Positions 24,565 through 33,213 of a DNA stretch of 64,000 nucleotides are shown here, in pieces. Position 1 is the first letter of the stretch. Each line of letters starts with the position of its first letter. The translations under genes and the position numbers were made by a program. The notes under the pieces are model-generated. The model was not told the DNA's origin, searched no databases, and saw only the letters and a list, made by a program, of their open reading frames with translations. The DNA is from Thalassovita sp. (lineage in GTDB: Bacteria > Pseudomonadota > Alphaproteobacteria > Rhodobacterales > Rhodobacteraceae): positions 682,001-746,000 of the forward strand of contig NZ_OY829290.1 of NCBI RefSeq assembly GCF_963691685.1, read 5' to 3'.

Positions 24565-25374
24565 ATGCAGGCAGAGCAAACAGGGTTTCAGGGACAGGTT
24601 GCGGTGGTCACTGGCGGTGCCGCAGGCATTGGCGCTGCCTTGGCGCGGGAACTTGCTGAACGCGGGGCCACTGTGGTTGTCGCAGATCTGGACGGCGAGG
24701 GGGCGCAGGCGCTGGCGCAACAGATCGGTGGCCGGGGCGTGGCACTGGACGTACGTGACGGGGCCGCGCTGACAGCCCTGATCGAAGATGTGGAGGGGCG
24801 CGAAGGTCCGATTGATCTGTTCTGCTCTAACGCGGGGATTGCGACGGGTTTTGACCCGGAATTTGAAAATGCAGGTGGCGCGTCTGATGCAGTCTGGCAG
24901 CAAGCGTGGGAGGTCAATGTGGTGGCCCATGTGCGGGCGGCGCGGGTGTTGATCCCGCGGATGAAGGCGCGCGGGCAGGGGCATTTCCTGCACACGATCT
25001 CGGCCGCAGGATTGCTGAGCCAGGTGGGCAGTGCGGTCTATTCCACCACCAAACACGCGGCCGTTGGGTTTGCCGAAAATCTGGCGATCACCCACCGCGA
25101 TGATGGGATAAAGGTCTCCATCCTTTGCCCGCAGGGTGTGGATACCGCGATGCTGGCGGGGATTTCGCAGGGGCCGCAATCCAAAGACGGGGTGCTGAGC
25201 GCTGAATACGTGGCGCAGTTCACCCTTGATGCGGTGGCAGAGGGGCGGTTCCTGATCCTGCCGCATGAGCAGGTGCTGGGTTATATGCAGAACAAAGCGC
25301 AGGACTATGAGCGCTGGCTGGGCGGCATGGCGGGGCTGCAGCGCTACATGAAACGCGAGGGCTGGGAGGGTTAA
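24565..25374 (+). CDS. Short-chain dehydrogenase/reductase
   Basis: A 269-residue classical SDR. The nucleotide motif TGGAAGIG is near residue 17, NAG is the structural motif (SNAGIATG), and the catalytic set is Ser in TISAAG and YSTTK. The residue after the second strand (VVADLDG) is Asp, favouring NAD(H). ATG 24565 follows AGAGGGGG. A small inverted repeat GCAGGT/ACCTGC (24528-24547) lies in the divergent gap to aroQ. Substrate is not recognisable. Its stop and the modC stop share one TTAA. Confidence 0.88.
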   Translation: MQAEQTGFQGQVAVVTGGAAGIGAALARELAERGATVVVADLDGEGAQALAQQIGGRGVALDVRDGAALTALIEDVEGREGPIDLFCSNAGIATGFDPEFENAGGASDAVWQQAWEVNVVAHVRAARVLIPRMKARGQGHFLHTISAAGLLSQVGSAVYSTTKHAAVGFAENLAITHRDDGIKVSILCPQGVDTAMLAGISQGPQSKDGVLSAEYVAQFTLDAVAEGRFLILPHEQVLGYMQNKAQDYERWLGGMAGLQRYMKREGWEG

Positions 25375-26501
25375 TCCACGCCCTCTGCGTGGTCGGAACT
25401 TGCCTCCGCGCCCACATCAGCCCCTACATCCGCACGGGCGACAGAAACGGTTTTGATCACCGCATAGCAGGGTAGACCGGGTGCCAGACCCAATGCGTCG
25501 ACCGACCGTTTGGTCACCCGGGCCAGAATGTGATCCCCGCCCGCTTTCAGCCGGACAAAGGCACCCGGGCCACGGCCGGGGCGAATCTCGCTGACCTCAC
25601 ACTCCAATATGTTCAGCGCTGAGATGCCGACCGGGCGGTCGCGGGACAGCATCACATCCTTAGCGCTGATCCGGACACGCAGCTGCTCGCCAAGGGCATT
25701 TGGGACCTTCGGCAGGAACAGCTTGCCGCCGCCCGCCGCCAGTTCACTCAGCCCGTCCATGTGATGCGCGACCACCCGGCCGGTCAGCAGGGCGCCAGTG
25801 TCCCGCAACCCGATGGCATGGGCCAGACTGGGATCGGCCAGAATATCCCCTGTTGGCCCGGCCTTGCACAGCTGGCCACGTTCCATCACGGCAACCGTGG
25901 TGGCCAGCCGGGCAATTTCGCTGATCGCATGGCTGACATAGAGGATGGGCACCTGCGTTTCGTCGCGCAGACGCTCCAGATAGGGCAGGATTTCGGCCTT
26001 GCGGGGACCGTCCAGCGCGGCCAGCGGTTCGTCCATCAGCAACAGGCGCGGTTCACTCAACAGGGCGCGGCCGATGGCGACGCGTTGTTTTTCACCGCCT
26101 GACAGATCCCCGGGCCGCCGGTTTAACAGATCACCAAGGCCAAGCATTTCGACCAGATGATCCTCCGCCGCTGAGGGGCCACGCAGCCCGGCGAACCAGC
26201 GGCCGTATCGCAGGTTTTGTTGCACAGACAGATGCGGGAACAGCCGCCCCTCCTGAAAAACATATCCGATGCGGCGTTTGTGGGGTGGCAGTCGCAGGCC
26301 TGCTGAGGTGTCCAACAGGGCCGTGCCCGCAACGCTGATCCGGCCACGATCCGGCTGCAGCAGCCCGGCAACCGCATTGACCACTGTTGTTTTGCCGGAC
26401 CCTGAGGCGCCGAATAGGGCGGTCACACCAGCAGGGGCGTCAAAATCGACATCAAGTGTCAGTTCAGGAAATTGGTGATGCAGGTTGATCGAAATGCTCA
26501 T
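25371..26501 (-). CDS. modC: Molybdate ABC transporter ATP-binding protein
   Basis: A 376-residue ABC ATPase. Walker A is GASGSGKTT (31-39), the Q-loop VFQEGRLFPH, signature LSGGEKQR and Walker B LLLMDEPLAALD. The C-terminal part (about residues 300-350) is a molybdate-binding mop/TOBE domain (ILECEVSEIRPG...VRLKAGG). It powers molybdate import with ModB and ModA and overlaps modB by 4 bp (ATGA). The last 25 residues are a low-complexity Ala/Val/Asp tail not typical of ModC. Confidence 0.95.
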   Translation of the reverse strand: MSISINLHHQFPELTLDVDFDAPAGVTALFGASGSGKTTVVNAVAGLLQPDRGRISVAGTALLDTSAGLRLPPHKRRIGYVFQEGRLFPHLSVQQNLRYGRWFAGLRGPSAAEDHLVEMLGLGDLLNRRPGDLSGGEKQRVAIGRALLSEPRLLLMDEPLAALDGPRKAEILPYLERLRDETQVPILYVSHAISEIARLATTVAVMERGQLCKAGPTGDILADPSLAHAIGLRDTGALLTGRVVAHHMDGLSELAAGGGKLFLPKVPNALGEQLRVRISAKDVMLSRDRPVGISALNILECEVSEIRPGRGPGAFVRLKAGGDHILARVTKRSVDALGLAPGLPCYAVIKTVSVARADVGADVGAEASSDHAEGVD

Positions 26502-27196
26502 CTGCCAGACACCCGTTTTGCGGCGCGGCGCGCCAGCGTCTCTGACAGCAACAGTGCGGTCATTGCGATGACCACCGAAATGATGACCAACCTCAGGGCC
26601 GAGGCCTCACCGCCCGGCACCTGCAAGAAGGCATAGATGGCTGAGGGCAGGGTCTGTGTTTCGCCGGGAATGTTGGACACAAAGGTGATTGTTGCACCAA
26701 ACTCGCCCATCGCCTTGGCAAAGCCCAAAAGCGTTCCGGCAATCACACCGGGCAGGATCAGCGGCAGAGTCACGGTGACAAAGACCCAAGCGCGGGAGGC
26801 CCCAAGCGTGCTGGCAGCCTCTTCCAGTTTTGGGTCCACCGCTTCAATCGCCAACCGGATGGCGCGCACCATCAGCGGGAAGCCCATGATCCCTGCCGCC
26901 AGTGCAGCCCCCGTCCAGCGAAAGGCGAAGATCAGGCCAAAGGTGTCCTCCAGCCAGGCCCCCAGAGGGGCACGACGCCCGAAGGTCAACAGCAGCAGGT
27001 AACCGGTCACCACCGGTGGCAGGATCAGCGGCAGATGCACCAGCCCGTTCAGCAGCTGTTTGCCCCAGAATTCACGCCGGGCCAGCCACCAGGCCACGGC
27101 AATCGCCAGCGGCATCGCCAGCAGGGTGGCCCAGAACGCCACACGCAGCGACAGTGCAACGGCGGTCCATTCTTCGGGGCTGAGAAACTGCATCAC
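26498..27196 (-). CDS. modB: Molybdate ABC transporter permease
   Basis: A 232-residue inner-membrane permease with five to six transmembrane helices and the EAA loop EEAASTLGASRAWVFVTVTLP, which docks onto ModC. The family hallmark MGEFGATITFVSNIPGETQT is present and specific to molybdate/tungstate permeases. It overlaps modC by 4 bp and follows modA by 9 bp. The import it supports is relevant to xanthine dehydrogenase in the same window. Confidence 0.95.
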   Translation of the reverse strand: MMQFLSPEEWTAVALSLRVAFWATLLAMPLAIAVAWWLARREFWGKQLLNGLVHLPLILPPVVTGYLLLLTFGRRAPLGAWLEDTFGLIFAFRWTGAALAAGIMGFPLMVRAIRLAIEAVDPKLEEAASTLGASRAWVFVTVTLPLILPGVIAGTLLGFAKAMGEFGATITFVSNIPGETQTLPSAIYAFLQVPGGEASALRLVIISVVIAMTALLLSETLARRAAKRVSGR

Positions 27197-27205
27197 GGGC
27201 TCGGC

Positions 27206-27961
27206 CTATTCGCTTGGGATGGTGAAACCGTGGCGCAGGAAAACCTCTTTGGCAATGGGGCTTTGCAGATGCTCCAGCAGTTCCGCTGCGGCTTCTGATC
27301 GGCTGTCCGTTGTCAGGGCGGCCGGGTAGAGGATCGCCGGGTGGCTGTCGCTGGGAAACTGTGCCAGTTGCTGCACACGCGGCTCCGCTAAAACATCGGA
27401 GTGATAGACAACGCCCAACGGGGCCTCCCCCAATGCGACCAGCGCAAGGGCAGCGCGCACATTGTCCGTCTGCGCCACCTGCGGGGCAATTTCTTGCCAA
27501 AGGCCAAGGGTTTCCAATGCGGCCTTGCCGTAGATGCCAGCAGGCACAGCGTTGATCAGCGCCATGGCCATCCGACCGTCGCCAAGCCGTTCGATGATGC
27601 CCGGGCCAAGGTCCAGCGGCGCAGCGCCCGCCGGGCTGATCAGCGCCAGCGCGTTGCCAAGCAGATCGACGCGGCTGTTCTGCCGTAGCAGGCTCTGCCC
27701 CTCCAGATGATCCATCCAAGCCTCATTGGCCAGAATGATCAGATCGGCAGGCGCACCGGCCTCAACCTGACGGGCCAAGGCTGAGGACCCTGCAAAGGAA
27801 TAGCGCAGACGATGGCCGGTGTTTTCGGCCCAGGTGCTACCGACCTCTTCCAATGCGTTGCGCAGGCTGGCGGCGGCAAAAACCGTGATCTGCTCCGCCG
27901 ATAGGGGGGCGGCGACCAGGCTGAACATCAGCGCAAGACAGAGGCGGTATCGACGAAACAT
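27206..27961 (-). CDS. modA: Molybdate-binding periplasmic protein
   Basis: A 251-residue substrate-binding protein with signal peptide (residues 1-22, ending LSAEQ). The mature start VFAAASLRNALEEV gives the oxyanion-binding serine, FAGSSALARQVEAGAPAD gives the second contact segment, and VPAGIYGKAALE is the typical central motif. It captures molybdate in the periplasm for ModBC. I saw no ModE-type palindrome or molybdenum-cofactor riboswitch in the 97-bp gap upstream; the nearest regulator is the ArsR-family gene just upstream in the same direction. Confidence 0.94.
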   Translation of the reverse strand: MFRRYRLCLALMFSLVAAPLSAEQITVFAAASLRNALEEVGSTWAENTGHRLRYSFAGSSALARQVEAGAPADLIILANEAWMDHLEGQSLLRQNSRVDLLGNALALISPAGAAPLDLGPGIIERLGDGRMAMALINAVPAGIYGKAALETLGLWQEIAPQVAQTDNVRAALALVALGEAPLGVVYHSDVLAEPRVQQLAQFPSDSHPAILYPAALTTDSRSEAAAELLEHLQSPIAKEVFLRHGFTIPSE

Positions 27962-28058
27962 GGGCGCAGTTTCTTGCGATATCAGGGGATTGGCAAGCCC
28001 GCGTCTGGCAGGGGGGCAACACCCCGATCACAAGCGGAGGGCAATGGGGCTCAAGCGA

Positions 28059-28403
28059 TCAGCTGTGGGCCGCCGGGCCGCAGAACAGCCGGTAGAGCAG
28101 GGCGATCACCTCGCTGGTGTTCTCATCCGCCAGGGAATAGTAGATCGTCTTGCCTTCGCGCCGGGTAGAAACCAGACCCTCTTCGCGCAGCCGTGCCAGC
28201 ATCTGGCTGACCGCGGCCTGCCGGATTTCCAAGAGGTTTTCCAGCTCCCCCACAGATTTTTCGCCTGCACCCAGATGGCACAGGATCATCAACCGCCCTT
28301 CATGGGCAAGTGTCTTGAGGTAGGCTGCAGCTGCCTGCGCATTGCCGGCCATTTCGGCGGCTGCGGGCGCAGGGGGCGGGGCAGAGGGGGTCTGGTAGGG
28401 CAT
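28059..28403 (-). CDS. ArsR-family regulator resembling the persulfide sensors SqrR/BigR
   Basis: About 114 residues with a winged helix-turn-helix (VGELENLLEIRQAAVSQMLARL, then REGKTIYYSL). Two cysteines are placed as in SqrR/BigR/YgaV: one in LCHLGAGEKSVGEL and one in LYRLFC near the C-terminus. In those proteins the pair forms a tetrasulfide with sulfane sulfur. No metal-binding ELCVCD motif is present, so metal sensing is unlikely. ATG 28403 has no strong ribosome site; the Pro/Ala-rich N-terminus is probably disordered, and an upstream start at 28454 would enter the promoter. No sulfide oxidation gene is adjacent. Confidence 0.8.
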   Translation of the reverse strand: MPYQTPSAPPPAPAAAEMAGNAQAAAAYLKTLAHEGRLMILCHLGAGEKSVGELENLLEIRQAAVSQMLARLREEGLVSTRREGKTIYYSLADENTSEVIALLYRLFCGPAAHS

Positions 28404-28454
28404 CGGCGTGGGGTCCGGTTTCGATCTTAGATATATTAGTATATGCGAATGCAT

Positions 28455-28476
28455 AATGCGATAGCGTTATCGCATT
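28455..28476. promoter_or_regulatory. Palindromic operator upstream of the ArsR-family gene
   Basis: AATGCGATA (28455-28463) and TATCGCATT (28468-28476) form a perfect 9-bp dyad with a 4-bp spacer. It sits about 50 bp upstream of the likely ATG beside an AT-rich ATATATTAGTATAT stretch, where autoregulation by an ArsR dimer would be expected. Confidence 0.6.
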
Positions 28477-28570
28477 CCTTAAAATGTGGAGTTTGCAAGG
28501 CTTTGCAAGCATTACGATGCGCTAAGGTGTAATTAATACGCATCTTTACAGGCACATGGGTGTTTCGGCC

Positions 28571-29680
28571 TCAGTCCTGCGTGGTTGTGGTCTCTGAGGT
28601 CATCATGATGAGATTGCGCCGTGCCGCACCGCTGAGTGTGTCGGCAATCGCCTCATTGATCTGGGGGAAGTCCCAGCGCCCCGAAATCAGCTCATCCAGT
28701 TTCAAACGGCCCTGTTTATAAAGGTCGACCAGCCAGGGAATATCGCGGTTGAGCACAACGTCCCCCATCTTTGATCCAATCAGGGACTGGCCGGCATAGG
28801 CCATTTGCAGCGGCGGATAGCTGGCCGTTTCACCGGCGTGTGGCATCCCGACCATCACCACCTTACCGCCATTGGCAAGGTAACGCGGCGCCTGATCGTA
28901 GACCGCGGCACTGCCAACGGTGACCAGTACCGCATCCGCGCCACGGCCCAGAATGCGCTGCACGTGTTTCCAAGGTTTCATATGGGTGGCCAGCACGCCA
29001 TCAGTGGCCCCAAAGGCCAATGCGGTTTCCAGTTTGTCTTCGGACATATCGATGGCGATGATCCGACGTGCGCCGGCGATACGGGCGCCCTGGATCGCGT
29101 TCAGCCCAACGCCGCCGGCCCCAATGACGACGACATCCTGACCGGCGCGCAAATTGGCCGCATGAACGGCAGCCCCCACGCCGGTGATGACGCCACAGGC
29201 CAGAAGGGCCGCGATATCTTTTGGCAGGTCGGCGGGGACTTTGGCGATCTGGCTATGATCAACCACCACCCGTTCGGCAAAGGCGGCGGTGTCCATCGCC
29301 TGATAGATCGGCGTGCCGTCAGCCATGTGCAGCGGGCTGTTGGCTGCATCCACCGGGGTTTCGCAGATCGTCGGCTGGCCGGTGGCGCAACAGGGGCAAT
29401 GGCCGCAGGCGCGGATCAGGGTGACGACCACGTCATCACCCACCTCAAAACCCTGCACCGCAAGACCTACTGAGGCGATGCGGCCCGCGGCCTCATGACC
29501 AAAAACAGCTGGCAGGCTGCCGCCGAACCCACCCTGCCAGAATGAGATATCGGAATGGCAGACCGCCACCGCGTCGATGATCACCTCAACCTCACCAGCC
29601 AGTGGCGCGCGTAGGCCGACGGTTTCAATCGTGAGCGGCGCACCGTGTTCGTGGCAAAGGGCAGCTTGAATTTGGCGCAT
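28571..29680 (-). CDS. Zinc-dependent alcohol dehydrogenase (class III-like MDR)
   Basis: A 369-residue medium-chain dehydrogenase. Catalytic zinc ligands are in AVCHSD and FGHEAAG, the structural zinc lobe is ACGHCPCCATGQPTIC, and the coenzyme motif is VIGAGGVGLNAIQGA followed by an acidic residue (AIDMSEDK), favouring NAD. It resembles the mycothiol/glutathione-aldehyde or aryl/alkyl alcohol dehydrogenase branch. ATG 29680 follows AAGGA; the extension at 29686 would be TTG. It is the first gene of the leftward set ADH-ArsR-modABC, but gaps and a palindrome make separate transcription likely. Confidence 0.88.
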   Translation of the reverse strand: MRQIQAALCHEHGAPLTIETVGLRAPLAGEVEVIIDAVAVCHSDISFWQGGFGGSLPAVFGHEAAGRIASVGLAVQGFEVGDDVVVTLIRACGHCPCCATGQPTICETPVDAANSPLHMADGTPIYQAMDTAAFAERVVVDHSQIAKVPADLPKDIAALLACGVITGVGAAVHAANLRAGQDVVVIGAGGVGLNAIQGARIAGARRIIAIDMSEDKLETALAFGATDGVLATHMKPWKHVQRILGRGADAVLVTVGSAAVYDQAPRYLANGGKVVMVGMPHAGETASYPPLQMAYAGQSLIGSKMGDVVLNRDIPWLVDLYKQGRLKLDELISGRWDFPQINEAIADTLSGAARRNLIMMTSETTTTQD

Positions 29681-29702
29681 CGGCAATCCTTGTGGTTTGG
29701 CT

Positions 29703-30962
29703 TTATTTGGCGCCTTTCGGCACGTCCTGCGTGGCTACGGATTTCGGGGATGACTTCAGGAAGATGATTGCGGCGATGCTCATGAACACCCCGGACAACA
29801 GGAAGGGCGCACCTGGCAGGTAGATCGCCCCGCCGTCGGCCGTGGCCCAGGCAAAGATCTGGGTCAGCACCAAGGGCCCGATGATCATCCCGATGGAGGT
29901 GATCGAGGACAAGACGCCCTGCAACTCCCCCTGACTGTCATCCGGCACGGTCTGAGAAACAATGCCCTGCAGGGCAGGCAGGCCTACGTTGCCGATGGCG
30001 ATGAACGGGGTCAGGATCAGGGTGATCAGCCCCGAGCTGATAAAACCAAGCAGCCCAAAGGTGGCCACCTCAATCAACAGGCCAAACATCACCGCGCCGC
30101 GCTGTCCAAGGCGCGCGATCACCGGCCCGACCAGAACCCCCTGAACAAAGGCCGCTCCGATCCCATAGAGCATCAATGAGACGCCGATCATCCCGGGCGT
30201 CCAATTGAAACGCTCAGTGGCGAAATAGGCCCAGACCGCCGGGTAAACCACGGTTGCGATCTGATAGAGGAAGAAAACAGCCGTCAGCGGGCGGATTGCT
30301 GGCAGTTGCGACAGGGTGGCAAAGGCAGACAGCGGGTTCACCCCCTTCAGGCGGAAGGCCCGGCGGGTCTTGTCGGTCACGGTCTCAGGCAGCACCATCC
30401 AGCCGAATATCGCATTGGTAAAGGCCAGTGCCGCCGCCATGTAGAACGGCGCGCGGGTGCCGAACTCAGCCATCAGCCCCCCTAGGCCCGGCCCCAGCAC
30501 AAAGCCCAGGCCAAAGGCCGCGCCGATGAAGCCAAAGCGCTTGGCCTTTTCCTCGCCGCTGGAGATATCCGCCATATAGGCAAAGGCTGTTGAATGCGTG
30601 GCGGCGGTGATGCCACCGATGATCCGGCCCGCCAGCAGCAGCCAAACTGTGCCGGCCAGCGCCACAACGATATAGTCTGCCGCCATCACCAGAAGGGACA
30701 CCAGCAGCACCGGTCGGCGGCCAAAGGCATCCGACAGACGCCCGATCATCGGAGCAAAGAGAAACTGCATTACAGCGAAAGAGGATGACAGGATACCGCC
30801 CCAGATCGCGGCTTGTCCCAGTCCGCCAGCGGAAACTTCACGGATCAGATCAGGCATCACCGGCATGATCAGACCGATGCCCATGGCATCGATCATCACT
30901 GTGATCAGGATGAACAGGATCGGCAGACGATGTGAGGTCTCAGAGGGGGGACGCGCGGACAT
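29703..30962 (-). CDS. MFS multidrug/tetracycline-type efflux transporter
   Basis: A 419-residue major facilitator with 12 predicted transmembrane helices. Motif A between helices 2 and 3 is APMIGRLSDAFGRRPVLL, and helix 4-5 has the antiporter motif GFVLGPGLGG typical of drug:proton antiporters of the TetA/TCR branch. It starts MSARPPSETSHRLPILF with helix 1 at about 13-35. It lies 22 bp upstream of the ADH gene, so the two may be one unit. Substrate unknown; resistance cannot be inferred from sequence alone. Confidence 0.87.
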   Translation of the reverse strand: MSARPPSETSHRLPILFILITVMIDAMGIGLIMPVMPDLIREVSAGGLGQAAIWGGILSSSFAVMQFLFAPMIGRLSDAFGRRPVLLVSLLVMAADYIVVALAGTVWLLLAGRIIGGITAATHSTAFAYMADISSGEEKAKRFGFIGAAFGLGFVLGPGLGGLMAEFGTRAPFYMAAALAFTNAIFGWMVLPETVTDKTRRAFRLKGVNPLSAFATLSQLPAIRPLTAVFFLYQIATVVYPAVWAYFATERFNWTPGMIGVSLMLYGIGAAFVQGVLVGPVIARLGQRGAVMFGLLIEVATFGLLGFISSGLITLILTPFIAIGNVGLPALQGIVSQTVPDDSQGELQGVLSSITSIGMIIGPLVLTQIFAWATADGGAIYLPGAPFLLSGVFMSIAAIIFLKSSPKSVATQDVPKGAK

Positions 30963-31111
30963 GGACCTGCCTAATGACTGAGTGAAATGGTGACTGCGAC
31001 CATAGGTGAGAACGGGAAAATTGCAACGCCGCTCACCACTCTAGGGCGCGTTTGGTGGAATTTGGCTGACGCGGATTTTGTGGGCCTGTCAGACGCTTAA
31101 ACTGGGTTGGG

Positions 31112-31136
31112 TTCTGGCGCGGGGGAAGCGCCAGAA
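31112..31136. terminator. Hairpin downstream of pcaB
   Basis: TTCTGGCGC (31112-31120) and GCGCCAGAA (31128-31136) form a perfect 9-bp stem with a 7-nt loop. On the pca strand no T-run follows, so it may be a Rho-assisted or mRNA-stabilising hairpin ending the pca transcript. The 193-bp gap around it otherwise shows nothing I can name. Confidence 0.55.
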
Positions 31137-31155
31137 AACGCCCATTAGGTAGCGC

Positions 31156-32478
31156 CTAATTCGCAGTGCTCGCCGCAGCAAAGGCGCGGGCTTCTGCCGG
31201 GGCCTGACCCAATTGTTGTGCAGGATCAAAGATATCCGCAATCTCCAGATCCGGGTAGGCTGCTGCGGTCGCCTCGGCCAGATGCGTCTGGTCGAGGGAT
31301 TGGCACAGGGCCTTTACCGCGGCCTGAGCCTCGGGGCGGGGCATGGTTTCGGCCAATCGGAAAGAGAGTGCTTCGGCATGGATCAGCCCTTGGCCCGCCG
31401 CCAGCGCGGCCGCCATAGCCTGCGGGTTTGGCTGCAGACCTGCGGCCAGCGCTTTGCCGTGTTCCAGCTGCGAGGCTAGCGCCAGACAGTATTGCGGCAG
31501 GGTAAGCCATTCGGTGAACCAGGCGGCACCGTCGCGCTCCTGCCGGTGCAGCCCTGCGCCTTGCAAAATCGCGTTGAGGCCGATGGCCTGCCGCGCCAGC
31601 GCAACCATGGCTGAGGGGGCAACGGGGTTTTGTTTCTGCGGCATGGTGGAGGAGGCACCAGATGCCCCCAGCGTGACCTCACCAATCCCGGTCTGGGTCA
31701 ACAGGATCAGATCCTCCCCCCATTTGCCGAGGGCCGCCGCCAGTCGGGCCATCCAGCCACAAAGGGCCAGCACACCGCTGCGATCTGCGTGCCAGCTGCG
31801 GCCGGGATCTTGTAGGTTCAGTGCCTTGGCCAGTTCGGCGCGCACCTCAGGTGCGTTCGGGCCCAGGGCGCCGGCGGTTCCCGCGGCGCCGGACAGTGAC
31901 ACAAACAGCACCTGGTTGCGCAGGTCAGGCAGTTCATTGCGCAGTGTCAGCAGCGGCTGCCCCCAAGCGGCCACCACAGCGCCAAAGCTGTTGGGCGTGG
32001 CGTGCTGGCCATAGGTTCGCGCGGCCATCGGCAGATCTGCGTGGGTTTCGGACAGCCGGCCCAGATCGATCAAAATAGCGCTTAGCGCTTTGTCCATATG
32101 GCTGATGAACTGGCGCAGGCGCAGCATCTGCGCGGTTTCCGAGATGTCCTGCGAGGTGGCGCCGAAATGCACATATTGTGCGTGTTCCGGGGCCTCCATC
32201 AGTTTGCGGAAGGCGGCGACCAGACCGGGCACCGGCACGCCGTTCTGACCTGTCGCAGCTGCCAGACCACCGGGATCGACCTGCAGTTCCATCGCGGAGC
32301 GGTGGATAAAGGCGGCGCTTTCTTCGGGGATGATCCCCATCTGTCCCTGCACCTTGGCCAGGGCCCCTTCGACCAGCAACATTGCGCGCACCTCAGCGGT
32401 GTCGGTGAACAGCTTTCCCACCTCACCCACAGGGAACAGACGATTGTAGAGCTCAGAACCAAAGACAGAGGCGGCCAT
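31156..32478 (-). CDS. pcaB: 3-carboxy-cis,cis-muconate cycloisomerase
   Basis: A 440-residue member of the fumarase/aspartase superfamily. The superfamily signature is GASSTMPQKQNP (catalytic flexible loop), with the HFGATSQDI segment (region 1) near residue 105 and the AARTYGQHATP region 2 near 155. It cyclises 3-carboxymuconate to 4-carboxymuconolactone. AAGGG lies six bases before ATG 32478. It is last in the pca operon, downstream of an alpha/beta hydrolase that is not part of the canonical set. Confidence 0.94.
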   Translation of the reverse strand: MAASVFGSELYNRLFPVGEVGKLFTDTAEVRAMLLVEGALAKVQGQMGIIPEESAAFIHRSAMELQVDPGGLAAATGQNGVPVPGLVAAFRKLMEAPEHAQYVHFGATSQDISETAQMLRLRQFISHMDKALSAILIDLGRLSETHADLPMAARTYGQHATPNSFGAVVAAWGQPLLTLRNELPDLRNQVLFVSLSGAAGTAGALGPNAPEVRAELAKALNLQDPGRSWHADRSGVLALCGWMARLAAALGKWGEDLILLTQTGIGEVTLGASGASSTMPQKQNPVAPSAMVALARQAIGLNAILQGAGLHRQERDGAAWFTEWLTLPQYCLALASQLEHGKALAAGLQPNPQAMAAALAAGQGLIHAEALSFRLAETMPRPEAQAAVKALCQSLDQTHLAEATAAAYPDLEIADIFDPAQQLGQAPAEARAFAAASTAN

Positions 32479-32487
32479 GGGAAACCC

Positions 32488-33213
32488 TTATGTTGTGTCG
32501 CGCGCGATCGTATCCAGATGCCCGGCCAGACCCTTTGGGTCGGCGAAGAAGGGCGAATGCCCGCAGTCCATAGAGAAGACCCGGGCGCTTGGCCAGTCCT
32601 GGGACATGGTGACCTGATAGGCCGGGGGGATGATGCCATCCTGCATGCAGCGGATATAGCTGCGCGGGATCGCCTCATATCGTGCGGTTGTCGCAACCGG
32701 CTGGGTCGAAGGCTCGCGTGCCTGAATGGTCAGGTTGGCGCGGGCAAATTTCAGGGTTTCGGGGGGGCAGTCATGGTAGAACAGCCGCTCAAGATCCCCA
32801 TCCCCAACGGTCCAGCCCAGCCCATCCTCGGTCAGTTGGATCGCGTCCATCAAAGGCTGCTCGGGCGCCTCGCGGCGGCGATCGTTGAGCGAGAAACCCG
32901 GTTTCGGCACATAGGCACAGAGGTAGACGAGGTGGCTGACAAACTGAGGGCACTGTTCCGCCGCAAGGGATATTGGATAACCGCCCATGGAGTGGCCGAC
33001 CAGAATGACCTTTTCACCGGTCGCCTGCAGCTCTTCCACGATCCGCGCACCATAGCTGGCTAGCGTCGCCTCTTGATAGGGCGTCGTGTCTGCGCCGTGG
33101 CTGGGCAGGTCGATGGCGTGGGCCGTGTGGCCTTGTGCCTCAAGAGCTGGGATCAGATCGCGCCAGCACCATGCGCCATGGGCGGAGCCATGGATCAACA
33201 AAAATCGCGCCAT
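32488..33213 (-). CDS. Alpha/beta hydrolase inside the pca operon
   Basis: A 241-residue serine hydrolase of the plant esterase/MenH-like type. It starts FLLIHGSAHGAWCWRDLIPAL (oxyanion region), the nucleophile is in VGHSMGG near residue 75, and the catalytic histidine is in DCGHSPFF near 225. Its ATG overlaps the pcaG stop (TGATG) and it ends 9 bp before pcaB, so it is translated with the operon. It is distinct from pcaD, which is also present, so it is not the enol-lactonase. An esterase that frees hydroxybenzoate or protocatechuate from an ester would fit, but this is inference. Confidence 0.83.
   Translation of the reverse strand: MARFLLIHGSAHGAWCWRDLIPALEAQGHTAHAIDLPSHGADTTPYQEATLASYGARIVEELQATGEKVILVGHSMGGYPISLAAEQCPQFVSHLVYLCAYVPKPGFSLNDRRREAPEQPLMDAIQLTEDGLGWTVGDGDLERLFYHDCPPETLKFARANLTIQAREPSTQPVATTARYEAIPRSYIRCMQDGIIPPAYQVTMSQDWPSARVFSMDCGHSPFFADPKGLAGHLDTIARDTT

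Noticed and set aside
24460..25266. Extension of the aroQ frame to 414 residues
   Set aside because: Type II dehydroquinases are about 145 residues and the added part only mirrors the SDR gene on the other strand.
27962..28058. Molybdenum-cofactor riboswitch or ModE box before modA
   Set aside because: The 97-bp gap is too short for the riboswitch and no ModE-type palindrome is visible.
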